Positions 41,480 to 49,435 of a stretch of DNA of 54,236 nt are shown here, piece by piece. Made by a program: the position numbers and the translations under genes. The stretch's first letter is position 1. Every line of letters starts with the position of its first letter. The stretch is from a virus. The notes below the pieces were generated by a model, which ran no database searches, was not told the DNA's origin, and worked only from the letters and a program-made list of their open reading frames with translations. The stretch is from the IMG/VR virus record IMGVR_UViG_3300029945_000011, positions 1 to 54,236 of that record; one strand, written 5' to 3'.

Positions 41480-42370
41480 ATGGATGAAATTCTAAAGAAG
41501 CTATTAGAATCTGAACTCCTTAGCGAAGAAACTAAAGCCCAGATTCAAGAACAATTTGATGGTGCTGTAAAAGGCATGAAAGAAGAGTTAGCTTTAGAAG
41601 TACGTGCTGAGCTAGTCGAACAGTACACCAAGGACCGTGAAGCACTCGTAGAAAGTATTGATGAAAAGATTGTTTCAATGCTTAAAGAAGAATTAGACGA
41701 GTTGAAAGAAGACATTACTGCCTTCCGTGATCTTGAAGTGGAATACGCTGGAAAATTGGTAGAAGAAAAGAAATCACTAGCTGAAAAGCTTGGTGAAGAA
41801 TTAGATCAAATCGTTGACAAGATCGACTCATTCTTAGAGTATCGCCTCGAAGAAGAAATGTCTGAACTTAAAGAAGATTTAGATGTAGTTAAAGAAAACC
41901 AATTTGGACGTAAAATTTTCGAATCATTTATGGGCGAATTTAACCGTTCATTTGTTGATGAAGAATCAATTTTCAAGAAGATGTCTGTTCTTGAAGACAA
42001 ATTGAGTGATGCAGAATCTCGTCTTTTTGAAGCAGAACAAGCTGAAAAGAAGGCAAACCGTGTTAAGAAATTGGATGAAGTTCTAACTCCTTTAACCGGT
42101 GTGAAACGTGAACAGATGGCTATGATCCTACAAAACGTTGACACAGAAAAGCTACAAGAAGCATATAACCGTTTCGTTGGACGTATCCTCAAAGAAGCAG
42201 TTGTAACGCCTCCAGCAGCTTTAACCGAATCTACTAAGACTACTGAAACCACCGTTGTTAAAACTGGTGATATCAAACCCCTAGAAGAAGAAGTTAAACC
42301 CAAGACAGCCACTGAATCCGAAAAGGATCAAGCTAGAAACCGCATGCTTTCACTTGCCGGTGTAAAGTAA
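41480..42370 (+). CDS. 22: Prohead scaffold (core) protein gp22
   Basis: 296-residue, highly charged, almost wholly helical protein (MDEILKKLLESELLSEETKA; EELDELKEDITAFRDLEVEY; MSELKEDLDVVKENQFGRKI). Placement directly before gp23 and this composition identify the scaffold core around which the capsid assembles and which gp21 later digests. T4 gp22 is 269 residues. The N-terminus offers LLSE as a cleavage site, and the C-terminus RNRMLSLAGVK echoes the LAG(I/L) motif of the internal-protein leaders. I use ATG 41480 with AAGGAG seven bases upstream instead of the earlier in-frame GTG. Confidence 0.88.
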   Translation: MDEILKKLLESELLSEETKAQIQEQFDGAVKGMKEELALEVRAELVEQYTKDREALVESIDEKIVSMLKEELDELKEDITAFRDLEVEYAGKLVEEKKSLAEKLGEELDQIVDKIDSFLEYRLEEEMSELKEDLDVVKENQFGRKIFESFMGEFNRSFVDEESIFKKMSVLEDKLSDAESRLFEAEQAEKKANRVKKLDEVLTPLTGVKREQMAMILQNVDTEKLQEAYNRFVGRILKEAVVTPPAALTESTKTTETTVVKTGDIKPLEEEVKPKTATESEKDQARNRMLSLAGVK

Positions 42371-42380
42371 ACTAATAACT

Positions 42381-42388
42381 TATAAAAG
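42381..42388 (+). promoter_or_regulatory. Possible late promoter -10 (TATAAAAG)
   Basis: One mismatch to TATAAATA, 15 bases before the gp23 start, directly ahead of an AAAGGAG ribosome-binding site. It would give extra transcription of the capsid gene. Confidence 0.45.
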
Positions 42389-42403
42389 TTAAAGGAGTCA
42401 ATT

Positions 42404-43627
42404 ATGGAACTTTTTGAAAATTGGTCAGAAACAAAGCAAGCCCTATTATCCGGCTTGCCCGAGCAAAAGAAGGCAATTCTAGCCCCATTGCTTGAAAACC
42501 AAAAGAAATATCTAATAGAAACCGCTGCTCAAGGCGTAACTGCTGCAGGCTCAATCGGTAACTTCCAGAAAATTCTTATCCCAATGATTCGCCGTATTAT
42601 CCCTGGCACTATTGCGTCAGAACTAGTCGGTGTTCAGCCAATGTCTGGCCCAGTAAGCCTTGCGTACTCGCTACGCTTCTTATTCAGCCAAGCTCTATCG
42701 ACTGGTAATTCATTGACCGACATCGCCGCAGGTAACGAAGTATTCGGTAACAACAGCAAGACCCGTCGTTTCTATTCGGGTGGTACTTTCGCTGATGGTT
42801 CAGGTCTTCTAGACCAACCAGATTCAGTCGCAACAGGTTTGGCAGCAACAACTTCAGAATTCGAAGCATTTGGTGGTCGTCAACTCCAACTCGAAATCTT
42901 GAAGCAAACCGTTACAGCTGGTTCACGTAAGATCCAAGCCAAATGGTCAATCGAAGCTATGCAAGACTTGTCTTCACAGCACGGTCTAGATCTAGAGTCA
43001 GAAATCACCGCAGCCCTTTCATCAGAAGTCGTATCAGATATTGATAACGAAATTATTACTGATTTGCAAGTTCTTGCTGGTACAGTCGAAACATTCGACA
43101 TGGCTTCAACAAACTTCACTGGTGTTCCTCACTATGTTGGTGATCGTTTCGCAGTCCTTGGTGTTCTTATTAACAAGGTTGCCAACGAAATCGCACGTAA
43201 GACACGTCGTGGTGCAGCAAACTGGGTTGTCGTTTCACCTATCGTCGCTTCTGTTCTTCAATCAGCTTCGAAATCGGTATTCGCTCCAGCAGTTCAAGGT
43301 TCGTTCGAAGGCCCAAATAATACCAAGCTAATTGGTACATTGAATGGCGCTATCAAAGTGTACACGTACATCTATGAAGACCAAGGCACAGAACCAATCG
43401 TAATGGGTTACAAAGGTGGCAACGGTGAAATTGATACCGGCTACTTCTACTGCCCATACATCCCATTGATGTCGTCTAATGTTGTGATTGACCCGGCAAC
43501 ATACAACCCACAAATCTCGCTCATGACTCGTTATGGTAAAGCGACCTTCGTGGATACAACAACATCCCTTGGAAACTCGGCCGATTATTACGGGCGGATC
43601 AACGTGGCAAACCTTTCGTTTATTTGA
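42404..43627 (+). CDS. 23: Major capsid protein gp23
   Basis: 407-residue HK97-fold capsid protein of the T4 gp23 family. Motifs: ILIPMIRRIIPGTIASELVG, VQPMSGPVSLAYSLRFLF, NWVVVSPIVASVLQSAS, and the C-terminal SLMTRYGKATFVDTTTSLGN. The N-terminal region contains the probable gp21 maturation site LIE-T near residue 45. T4 gp23 is 521 residues, so the insertion domain present in T4 is missing here. Codon use is GC-shifted toward frequent codons (many GTC, ATC, CGT), as expected for the most abundant protein. Strong RBS AAAGGAGTC, with a UUCG-type terminator after the stop. Confidence 0.96.
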   Translation: MELFENWSETKQALLSGLPEQKKAILAPLLENQKKYLIETAAQGVTAAGSIGNFQKILIPMIRRIIPGTIASELVGVQPMSGPVSLAYSLRFLFSQALSTGNSLTDIAAGNEVFGNNSKTRRFYSGGTFADGSGLLDQPDSVATGLAATTSEFEAFGGRQLQLEILKQTVTAGSRKIQAKWSIEAMQDLSSQHGLDLESEITAALSSEVVSDIDNEIITDLQVLAGTVETFDMASTNFTGVPHYVGDRFAVLGVLINKVANEIARKTRRGAANWVVVSPIVASVLQSASKSVFAPAVQGSFEGPNNTKLIGTLNGAIKVYTYIYEDQGTEPIVMGYKGGNGEIDTGYFYCPYIPLMSSNVVIDPATYNPQISLMTRYGKATFVDTTTSLGNSADYYGRINVANLSFI

Positions 43628-43642
43628 TTTTAAGTTTTAATT

Positions 43643-43670
43643 AAAAAAGGAGACTTCGGTCTCCTTTTTT
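43643..43670. terminator. Terminator with TTCG loop after gp23
   Basis: AAAAAAGGAGAC-TTCG-GTCTCCTTTTTT, a perfect stem. The 25 bases from 43659 to 43683 recur exactly at 44035-44059 on the far side of the next gene. Confidence 0.95.
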
Positions 43671-43681
43671 GTATTCTAGGA

Positions 43682-43687
43682 TATAAT
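43682..43687 (+). promoter_or_regulatory. Probable -10 (TATAAT)
   Basis: Perfect TATAAT 49 bases before the ATG at 43737. No clear -35 is present, as the terminator's T run occupies that position. Confidence 0.45.
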
Positions 43688-43736
43688 ATTGTAAAGTTAC
43701 TGAAGAAGCGAGCCAATTATTGAAGAGGTGGCAAAA

Positions 43737-44006
43737 ATGAAGATTGAAGAATTGTTTGAGTCTAAAGAACAATATGAAAAATGTATGGTATGGAATAATG
43801 AAGAACAGGCTGCTGACGTAAAAGAAAAGGTAGAACGTCGAGATGGAGCAGATTTGATAGTTGATTGGAACGTAATGTATTTCCGCAATAAGATTGAATT
43901 TGATCATATTGACTATCATTATAGAATGAAAATATCTCCTACCGAGAGACCTAAAATTAAATTAGTGAAAGATCTTACTGATGAAGATCTTCATAAGACT
44001 GCGTAA
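43737..44006 (+). CDS. Hypothetical protein in terminator-flanked cassette
   Basis: 89-residue acidic protein (MKIEELFESKEQYEKCMVWN ... DLTDEDLHKTA). No family recognised. I chose ATG 43737, because GAGG stands eight bases upstream. GTG 43728 has no such site. The gene and its promoter lie between two almost identical hairpins followed by the same 25-base sequence, so the cassette looks inserted or duplicated by recombination between terminators. Confidence 0.72.
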   Translation: MKIEELFESKEQYEKCMVWNNEEQAADVKEKVERRDGADLIVDWNVMYFRNKIEFDHIDYHYRMKISPTERPKIKLVKDLTDEDLHKTA

Positions 44007-44019
44007 ATATAACAAATAG

Positions 44020-44046
44020 AAAAAGGAGACCGAAGTCTCCTTTTTT
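44020..44046. terminator. Terminator with CGAA loop
   Basis: AAAAAGGAGAC-CGAA-GTCTCCTTTTTT, the mirror of the hairpin at 43643-43670. Works for the plus-strand gene and the convergent gene ending at 44065. Confidence 0.93.
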
Positions 44047-44064
44047 GTATTCTAGGATAAATCT

Positions 44065-44538
44065 TTATTTCTTAGGCTTTTCTATTATATGTGCCAGAAA
44101 TTTATTATCATACATTGATGGAGCTTTGGCAATAAGTTCATGCAATTCTTCTGGGGTGATGATTCGGTAAAATGAATCAATCTTGAAGAAATCAAAACTG
44201 CCGAAATTATCGCCTTCTGGAACAATTGCACCCTTAGTGATCAATTCTTCTACTGTCAGTGCAGTATCAACGTTTCCGATTTGGGGATGGAGAATACCTT
44301 CTTTGGTAATAGTACAATCCCAACCACCAACTTCACCGGATTCTTTGTAAGTGACTACATAAAGTCGATTTGGGTCTATAGAAGACCAAGGGAAACTGTT
44401 GTTTCTCTTACCTTTTTCTGACCAGACAACAAGTTTAAACTTGTCGGTAAGTTTCTTTTTGACGGGTTCTGTTACTGTATACCCAGCCTCTTCAAGAACT
44501 GCTTTAGCAGTCTCGATACTGATAGATGATTTAACCAT
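44065..44538 (-). CDS. Hypothetical protein
   Basis: 157-residue soluble protein. It opens with a helix, ISIETAKAVLEEAGYTV, and then has a beta-rich part (DKFKLVVWSEKGKRNNSFPW; RLYVVTYKESGEVGGWDCTI). I recognise no family. The start at 44538 has GAGAGGG upstream, and the longer frame does not. A TATAAT at 44575-44580 on the minus strand gives a probable sigma70-type promoter. Confidence 0.72.
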   Translation of the reverse strand: MVKSSISIETAKAVLEEAGYTVTEPVKKKLTDKFKLVVWSEKGKRNNSFPWSSIDPNRLYVVTYKESGEVGGWDCTITKEGILHPQIGNVDTALTVEELITKGAIVPEGDNFGSFDFFKIDSFYRIITPEELHELIAKAPSMYDNKFLAHIIEKPKK

Positions 44539-44588
44539 GGTAATCCCTCTCGGTATATGAGATAAACAAAGCAAATTATATCACGAGT

Positions 44589-44807
44589 TTAGTTTTTAAT
44601 GTATTCTTCTTTCATGGCATTTTTGATGCGCTGAATTTTATTTTCATTGATACAGAATTGAAGTACACCGCGAACGTCTAGCCAATTTTTGATTTCCACT
44701 TTAGCTTTCACGGCTTCTACTATTTTGCCCCAACTGGTTGGTTCATCAGTGACCGTTTCCATGATGATGTTAAAAACTTTGTTTTGTGTCTTAGCATTGA
44801 TGGTCAT
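44589..44807 (-). CDS. Small winged-helix-like protein
   Basis: 72 residues. The helix order (NKVFNIIMETVTDEPTSWGK, IVEAVKAKV, LDVRGVLQFCINENKIQRIK) fits a compact winged helix-turn-helix, where the third helix and a short wing would contact DNA. RBS AAGAGAAATATC; -10 TATAAT at 44843-44848. The same general layout appears in the genes at 44875 and 52055. Function unknown; a small transcription regulator is plausible. Confidence 0.62.
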   Translation of the reverse strand: MTINAKTQNKVFNIIMETVTDEPTSWGKIVEAVKAKVEIKNWLDVRGVLQFCINENKIQRIKNAMKEEYIKN

Positions 44808-44874
44808 GATATTTCTCTTTTAAAGTTATTCACCGATGATTCATTATACTATAAAATTCAAGATATTTCTTAAA

Positions 44875-45270
44875 TTATTTAAGTTTTTTGAATTTTGGTT
44901 TTCCGTTCACTATGATCATGCCGAGGTTGTGTTTAGCCATGAATGACATATTTTTTTTGTAATTTAGAATCATTTGGCCTGGTTTGAATTTCCCATCAGT
45001 GTTAGCAACATATAATTGTTTTGGTCTAGCACCTTGTTTTAATGCTTCTCTGTAATCTCTGCCGCCTTCATCGAGTCCTACTTTATTAATTCTTGCAGCT
45101 TGCGCTAATGAATTAATAGATGAATTGACATTGCCTCGGCCCATTTCAGCGTCAAATATTTTATGTATTGTAAATGCCGGTATAGCATTATCTCTTGCGG
45201 ATTCGCACATCAAATAATTGAAAATTTTATCATTATCAATATTTAATTGTTTTGTTGATCGTTTATTCAT
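44875..45270 (-). CDS. Small winged-helix-like protein with basic tail
   Basis: 131 residues: a helical domain (DKIFNYLMCESARDNAIPAF, TIHKIFDAEMGRGNVNSSIN, SLAQAARINKVG) that looks like a winged helix, then a basic C-terminal part ending GKPKFKKLK. No named family. Upstream minus-strand TATAAT overlaps an ATAAATA late element (45294-45300, 23 bases before the start), so it may be read both early and late. Confidence 0.62.
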   Translation of the reverse strand: MNKRSTKQLNIDNDKIFNYLMCESARDNAIPAFTIHKIFDAEMGRGNVNSSINSLAQAARINKVGLDEGGRDYREALKQGARPKQLYVANTDGKFKPGQMILNYKKNMSFMAKHNLGMIIVNGKPKFKKLK

Positions 45271-45356
45271 TTTTCTTATTTTATAAAAATTGCTATTTAT
45301 TATACTCTATGATATTGAGGAAATATTTGGAAACAGCAAAATTTCCAGTTAACTTG

Positions 45357-45363
45357 ATAAATA
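45357..45363 (+). promoter_or_regulatory. T4-type late promoter -10 (ATAAATA)
   Basis: TGATAAATATTC, 31 bases before the preferred start of the papain-like gene. Confidence 0.68.
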
Positions 45364-45394
45364 TTCCTGATAACTCATGAAGGGAATATCATCA

Positions 45395-46141
45395 ATGAAC
45401 CAAAAATATAGTTTAGTAAGAGACACACTTGATTCTCGCGATTTGAAATTTAGTGTTGCTCCGATTGAAGTCTTACCTGCTCAGGTAGATTTACGTCCAA
45501 GGATGCCTGCCGTATATGATCAAGGACAATTAGGTAGTTGTTCTGGTAATGCAGTAGCTGCAGCATTTCAATATGATCAATTGAAGGAAAGTATTACATC
45601 ATGGACTCCTTCTCGTTTATTCATTTATTATAATGAACGTCTTTTAGAAGGGACCACGAACAAAGATGATGGTGCACAACTCCGAGATGGTATTAAGGTC
45701 ATTAGTACATATGGGGTATGTGATGAATCTATTTGGGTTTATGACATTGCCAAGTTTACACAAAAGCCAAGTGATGAGGCTTATTCTCAAGCTAAATTGC
45801 ATACCGCTTTATTGTATCAACGAGTGGATCAAACTTTATCTGCATTGAAACACGCATTAGCTAGTAATTTTCCGGTGGTAGTTGGTATTACATTGTTTGA
45901 TGCATTTGAATCTCAGGAAGTCGCAGAATCTGGGATTGTTCCGATGCCGCATCCAACCGATAATTGTTTAGGTGGACATGCAGTAGTAGTCGTTGGCTAT
46001 GACGATGCAAAGCAATTATTCACGATGCGTAATAGCTGGGGTCCAGATTGGGGTGATCAAGGATACTTCTATTTGCCATATGAATATTTAACCAATCCAC
46101 AATTTGGTATGGACTATTGGGTTGTTACTAGCGTCCAGTAA
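45395..46141 (+). CDS. Papain-family (C1A) cysteine peptidase
   Basis: 248-residue cysteine protease. The active-site region is YDQGQLGSCSGNAVAAAFQY (Q43 oxyanion hole, C49 nucleophile), the catalytic His is in CLGGHAVVVVGYDD and the Asn in MRNSWGPDWGDQGYFYLPYE. All three are in order and correctly spaced for C1A peptidases. There is no signal peptide and no clear propeptide. I use ATG 45395 (AAGGGA nine bases upstream) rather than 45377, which lies almost at the predicted transcript start. The late promoter suggests a role in virion maturation, injection or lysis. The gene lies 1.8 kb after gp23. Such peptidases are uncommon in T4-like phages. Confidence 0.9.
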   Translation: MNQKYSLVRDTLDSRDLKFSVAPIEVLPAQVDLRPRMPAVYDQGQLGSCSGNAVAAAFQYDQLKESITSWTPSRLFIYYNERLLEGTTNKDDGAQLRDGIKVISTYGVCDESIWVYDIAKFTQKPSDEAYSQAKLHTALLYQRVDQTLSALKHALASNFPVVVGITLFDAFESQEVAESGIVPMPHPTDNCLGGHAVVVVGYDDAKQLFTMRNSWGPDWGDQGYFYLPYEYLTNPQFGMDYWVVTSVQ

Positions 46142-46250
46142 TTTTACACATCGATAGAGGCGGCCAGGGAGCGTGCTATAGGAAAGAACGGTGTTATATC
46201 ATTATAATTTTCTAAGCTTATAGGCGCCGCTATAACGTATCAGGCATAAC

Positions 46251-46282
46251 AAAAAGGAGACTCGCAATGAGTCTCCTTTTTT
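46251..46282. terminator. Hairpin terminator
   Basis: AAAAAGGAGACTC-GCAAT-GAGTCTCCTTTTT. Ends the papain-like gene. An almost identical hairpin is at 46655-46687. The 110 bases between the peptidase stop and this terminator are non-coding and contain an imperfect 11-bp inverted repeat (46153-46163 with 46225-46235). Confidence 0.92.
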
Positions 46283-46294
46283 CTTTGGGAGAGG

Positions 46295-46549
46295 TCAGAC
46301 TTCGTCTGTGTTCAACTTTCCCAAGAATTCGTAAACATCACCAAAGTACTCGCAATCAGCATCAATTGTCGGAACAACGTGACGGCCATTTTCCTCGGTG
46401 TAATAGACGCCATACGGAAATTTGGTTTTCAATTCGATGACTTCAGTATTGGTCAATTTCCGTGTTAACCAATACTGAATGGCTTCTGGCTCATCACCAA
46501 CTTGAACTTGGTTACAATCTTCATCGATTGCCATAGAAATGATTGTCAT
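46295..46549 (-). CDS. Hypothetical acidic protein in terminator-flanked cassette
   Basis: 84-residue acidic protein (MTIISMAIDEDCNQVQVGDE ... FLGKLNTDEV) with an alpha/beta pattern and no known family. ATG 46549 has GGAAG upstream and the longer frame does not. Its promoter is very clear (46592-46620). Like the gene at 43737, it sits between two near-identical GGAGAC-type terminators, consistent with a mobile or exchangeable accessory slot. Confidence 0.72.
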   Translation of the reverse strand: MTIISMAIDEDCNQVQVGDEPEAIQYWLTRKLTNTEVIELKTKFPYGVYYTEENGRHVVPTIDADCEYFGDVYEFLGKLNTDEV

Positions 46550-46591
46550 GTTTTTCTTCCGGTTTGTTAACTTGTTTCTTGATGATGAACC

Positions 46592-46620
46592 ATTATACAT
46601 AAAGTTTTCTGAAATGTAAA
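46592..46620 (-). promoter_or_regulatory. Sigma70-like promoter
   Basis: Minus-strand TTTACA (46620-46615), 17-base spacer, TATAAT (46597-46592). It leads to the gene at 46549. Confidence 0.82.
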
Positions 46621-46654
46621 CAATTTTTAAGCAAGATAGTGAAAACAGTACAAC

Positions 46655-46687
46655 AAAAAAGGAGACTCACAATGAGTCTCCTTTTTT
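46655..46687. terminator. Hairpin terminator (near copy of 46251-46282)
   Basis: AAAAAAGGAGACTC-ACAAT-GAGTCTCCTTTTTT; differs from the first copy by one loop base and one A. It terminates the minus-strand operon ending at 46708. Confidence 0.92.
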
Positions 46688-46707
46688 ACCGCATTGGATC
46701 AGATTTG

Positions 46708-47118
46708 TTAGACTTTGGCCGCGTCCAACTTTTCCAGCATGGCTTCGAGTTCCGACATCGTTGCATTCGTGATGAGTGCATCTTTCTGGCCTGCCATGGC
46801 TGCCAGGATTTTTTGCTTTTGAGCGCGGATTTCCGTGGCTCGGATATTTGCATCACGTTCAGCGATCTTGATACCGATGATATGCTTCACGATATCGAAC
46901 TTCGTTTGAAGGTCGTCGCTGGGTTTGGCGGCCGGAGTAACAAACGAAACTTCTTCATTTGTTGCTTTCAATTGGCGGTGTAGGCCTTTTGCAATATCAT
47001 CGAGATTCGGTTTGGCTGCTACTGTGCTGGACAGTGGGAGGTCCCACAGGTCTTCTGCTGTGATTTGGCCTTTTGGCGATTCAAAACGGAGTTTCAGGCG
47101 CGATGCGATTTCAAACAT
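46708..47118 (-). CDS. Conserved phage hypothetical protein
   Basis: 136 residues beginning MFEIASRLKLRFESPKGQIT, followed by AEDLWDLPLSS, LDDIAKGLHRQLKAT and a helical C-terminus (EIRAQKQKILAAMAGQKDAL). I know this start pattern from small proteins of many large phages, but no function has been assigned. It follows the 692-residue gene by 27 bases with RBS AAAAGGAAATATC, so the two form an operon. Both have clearly higher GC than the surrounding genes. Confidence 0.78.
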   Translation of the reverse strand: MFEIASRLKLRFESPKGQITAEDLWDLPLSSTVAAKPNLDDIAKGLHRQLKATNEEVSFVTPAAKPSDDLQTKFDIVKHIIGIKIAERDANIRATEIRAQKQKILAAMAGQKDALITNATMSELEAMLEKLDAAKV

Positions 47119-47145
47119 GGTGATATTTCCTTTTTGTGTAAAAAA

Positions 47146-49224
47146 TTAGAATACAATCTTGATTGTACGTGCGAAGCTTCCCTTGACTTTGCAGATAAGG
47201 GTATTCTTTTGTGTTGATGAGAACCCAAGGCCACTGAGTTGATTTGATGAATCATCGACCTTCATCTTGGATCCTACCATTTCAAACACTTTGCGATGGA
47301 CATTCAGTTCTTCTTTCAGGAACTCGTTAAAGAATCCACGAGCTGTATCATTATTGATACATCCATCAAGCATGAAGAAGTAGTGTTTGTTACCCACTGC
47401 TTTTTCATCCCAGAAGTTCGGTGAAAGCATCATCACTTCGACCTTACTGAATTCATTGGTTTGAAGTCCCCACACTTTTTTGGAACTTGCCGATTCCGGC
47501 AGATGATGCTTAATCGTGAACTGTCCGGCTTTCAGTGTAACTTCGGCAACCGTCACCCATTCTTTGTTCTTCATTGGCTTATCGTATTCATACTGGAATA
47601 CTTGACCACCGAATTCGATTTCAGCTTTGAATCCACCTTGAGTCGGGCTGCGGAGATTCCAGTTATGAACCTTACAGATATACCGGCCTTCTGGCATTTT
47701 GCTCAGGGTCGGGAATGTGATGTTCTCGACTGGGATATAACCAACCGGTGCTTCTGGTGTGTAATCCACATCTTGAACACCGCCAGACTTATAATGGCTT
47801 CGGTGATTCCAGCCTACTCGGTCCGAATTACCATAGGTATCATGGAATCCATTTTCTGGTAGAGTATGATTACCTGGCATAAAGACATGCAAGTCCATCA
47901 GCGAGGCATTCCGTTTATCATAGTTCCATGAATGAGTGAATCGGAATACTCCGTCGACGCGGCCACCACGCTCTTGAACTGCTTTGCGCATATCCGAATC
48001 AGCAAGTTCACCAGAATATGACCAGCTGAATTTGTTTGGCCATTTGAATAGATCTCCGGCTGTTGGATCCGCCGGAGCAATCAGGCTCACCAAATTACTG
48101 GCATGTTTGTTTTCAATCAAGACTTCAATTGATTCTGCTTTAGGCAGAATCTTGGCAATGAAGTCTTCGATCGAAACTTCTTCGACCTTATCGAATTTTT
48201 TGGCGTTTGTGCCAGCCACTGGCAATTCGTCGAAGATGTCACTGGTCAGGACTTTCTTCGCTTCGCGATTCGCGAACAGGATATTATTGATCGTGATGTC
48301 GTTGATTGTTGCATAGCGACGTTCAAGTGCCGATACCAGACCAAGGGTTTCAAGTTCCTTTTTAGCTTTATCACGCATACCCTTAGTGATTACAGCCGTC
48401 GGACGCTTGTAGTTTGCTGGTGCGACCTTTGATTCAAACATTTTGACGGCATCTTCCAGCTCAATTTCTTTAGACAAATCGACAAGCAAGGAGCCAATCA
48501 CCGAGCTTCGAATGCTGGCGACGGCGCCAGACACCGTATCCATCGAAGTCCACACAAAGATATCTTTTTGTTCATTTGTTTTCAGTTTCATGAAAGCTTT
48601 CTTGAGCTTTTCAAAAGCCTTAACAGTACCTTCATGTTCTGTACCACGATACAAGGAGCCTTGAGCAATCAGCTCGAGAACCGTATCAATTGATTCGGTT
48701 GTGATTTCAGTCAAGGCTCGGAAAAACACATCGTGTGTCGAACGTAGACCACCGAGGATTGTCGCAATTTCAGCATTCTTGGCAACGTGGTTTGACTGGA
48801 TATTGACCGAGAAATGTTCCCACATCTTGGCGCCTTCGACGAGTTGCTCGAAGTTTATGCCAGTTCCGGCCAAACGTTCATAATGCAGGAATACATCGCC
48901 GATTGGTTTCGATTTGATCAACGCTGAAAGTGCATCAGCAACAGCTTGGTAACCCGGTTCACTTGGAACCGAAATATCCCAGATGGTTTCGATTTTGCCG
49001 TCGATGATAGCAACACAATCACCAATGGTTCGGATGAATTGTTTACAACAGCTACATGCATGTTCCGACCGCTCACGATACAACGGATTGGTTCCGGCTG
49101 GAAAGCTTCCGATGTACTTATTCCAGATATCATCTTTTTCAATGTTGACACGGAACATCCGCGAATGCTTTTGCATGCGTTCGAATTGCTTGGCTACTGC
49201 TTGTTTCAAGACGCTGAAATTCAT
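47146..49224 (-). CDS. Large uncharacterised protein with C-terminal DUF2135/YfaP-like domain
   Basis: 692 residues. Near the N-terminus there is a Cys cluster (SEHACSCCKQFIRTIGDCVA) that could bind metal, followed by a long helical region (to about residue 350) with RPTAVITKGMRDKAKKELET and RRYATINDITINNILFANRE. The C-terminal 300 residues are beta-rich: FTHSWNYDKRNASLMDLHVF, SGGVQDVDYTPEAP, then PEGRYICKVHNWNLRSPTQG. That order resembles DUF2135/YfaP domains often linked to von Willebrand-type proteins. No catalytic motif is visible. Base composition is GC-richer than neighbours. RBS TAGGAAAAG; promoter at 49436-49464. Function unknown. Confidence 0.8.
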   Translation of the reverse strand: MNFSVLKQAVAKQFERMQKHSRMFRVNIEKDDIWNKYIGSFPAGTNPLYRERSEHACSCCKQFIRTIGDCVAIIDGKIETIWDISVPSEPGYQAVADALSALIKSKPIGDVFLHYERLAGTGINFEQLVEGAKMWEHFSVNIQSNHVAKNAEIATILGGLRSTHDVFFRALTEITTESIDTVLELIAQGSLYRGTEHEGTVKAFEKLKKAFMKLKTNEQKDIFVWTSMDTVSGAVASIRSSVIGSLLVDLSKEIELEDAVKMFESKVAPANYKRPTAVITKGMRDKAKKELETLGLVSALERRYATINDITINNILFANREAKKVLTSDIFDELPVAGTNAKKFDKVEEVSIEDFIAKILPKAESIEVLIENKHASNLVSLIAPADPTAGDLFKWPNKFSWSYSGELADSDMRKAVQERGGRVDGVFRFTHSWNYDKRNASLMDLHVFMPGNHTLPENGFHDTYGNSDRVGWNHRSHYKSGGVQDVDYTPEAPVGYIPVENITFPTLSKMPEGRYICKVHNWNLRSPTQGGFKAEIEFGGQVFQYEYDKPMKNKEWVTVAEVTLKAGQFTIKHHLPESASSKKVWGLQTNEFSKVEVMMLSPNFWDEKAVGNKHYFFMLDGCINNDTARGFFNEFLKEELNVHRKVFEMVGSKMKVDDSSNQLSGLGFSSTQKNTLICKVKGSFARTIKIVF

Positions 49225-49239
49225 GATAGGCTTTTCCTA

Positions 49240-49407
49240 TTATTGTTTGATGATCAAAGCAAATTGATTAATTTGCAGATTTTTCGCGACGGACCGGCTT
49301 ATTGAACTTACGACCTTTGAAACGCTCATCGGAATGTTTAGCATCCCGGGGTTCTTATTAGTACGTTGGAACCCACCTACAGAATCTTCAAATTTCTGAG
49401 TATTCAT
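49240..49407 (-). CDS. Small leader ORF with possible -1 frameshift
   Basis: Fifty-five-codon frame (MNTQKFEDSVGGFQRTNKNP...) directly behind a good promoter. After residue 20 the 0-frame gives an ordinary hydrophobic tail. The -1 frame gives a highly basic one (RDAKHSDERFKGRKFNKPVR, stop at 49268). At AAC CCC GGG the Pro tRNA can slip back one base and still pair perfectly, so a 46-residue product is possible. The alternative is a missing C in the homopolymer. There is no strong ribosome-binding site. It may also be only the leader of the 692-residue gene. Confidence 0.4.
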   Translation of the reverse strand: MNTQKFEDSVGGFQRTNKNPGMLNIPMSVSKVVSSISRSVAKNLQINQFALIIKQ

Positions 49408-49435
49408 TATTTTTGAAAGTTTACAAAGTGAAAGA

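Noticed and set aside
46639-46983. 114-codon plus-strand open frame
   Set aside because: It runs through a terminator and is antisense to the conserved 136-residue gene with a good ribosome-binding site.
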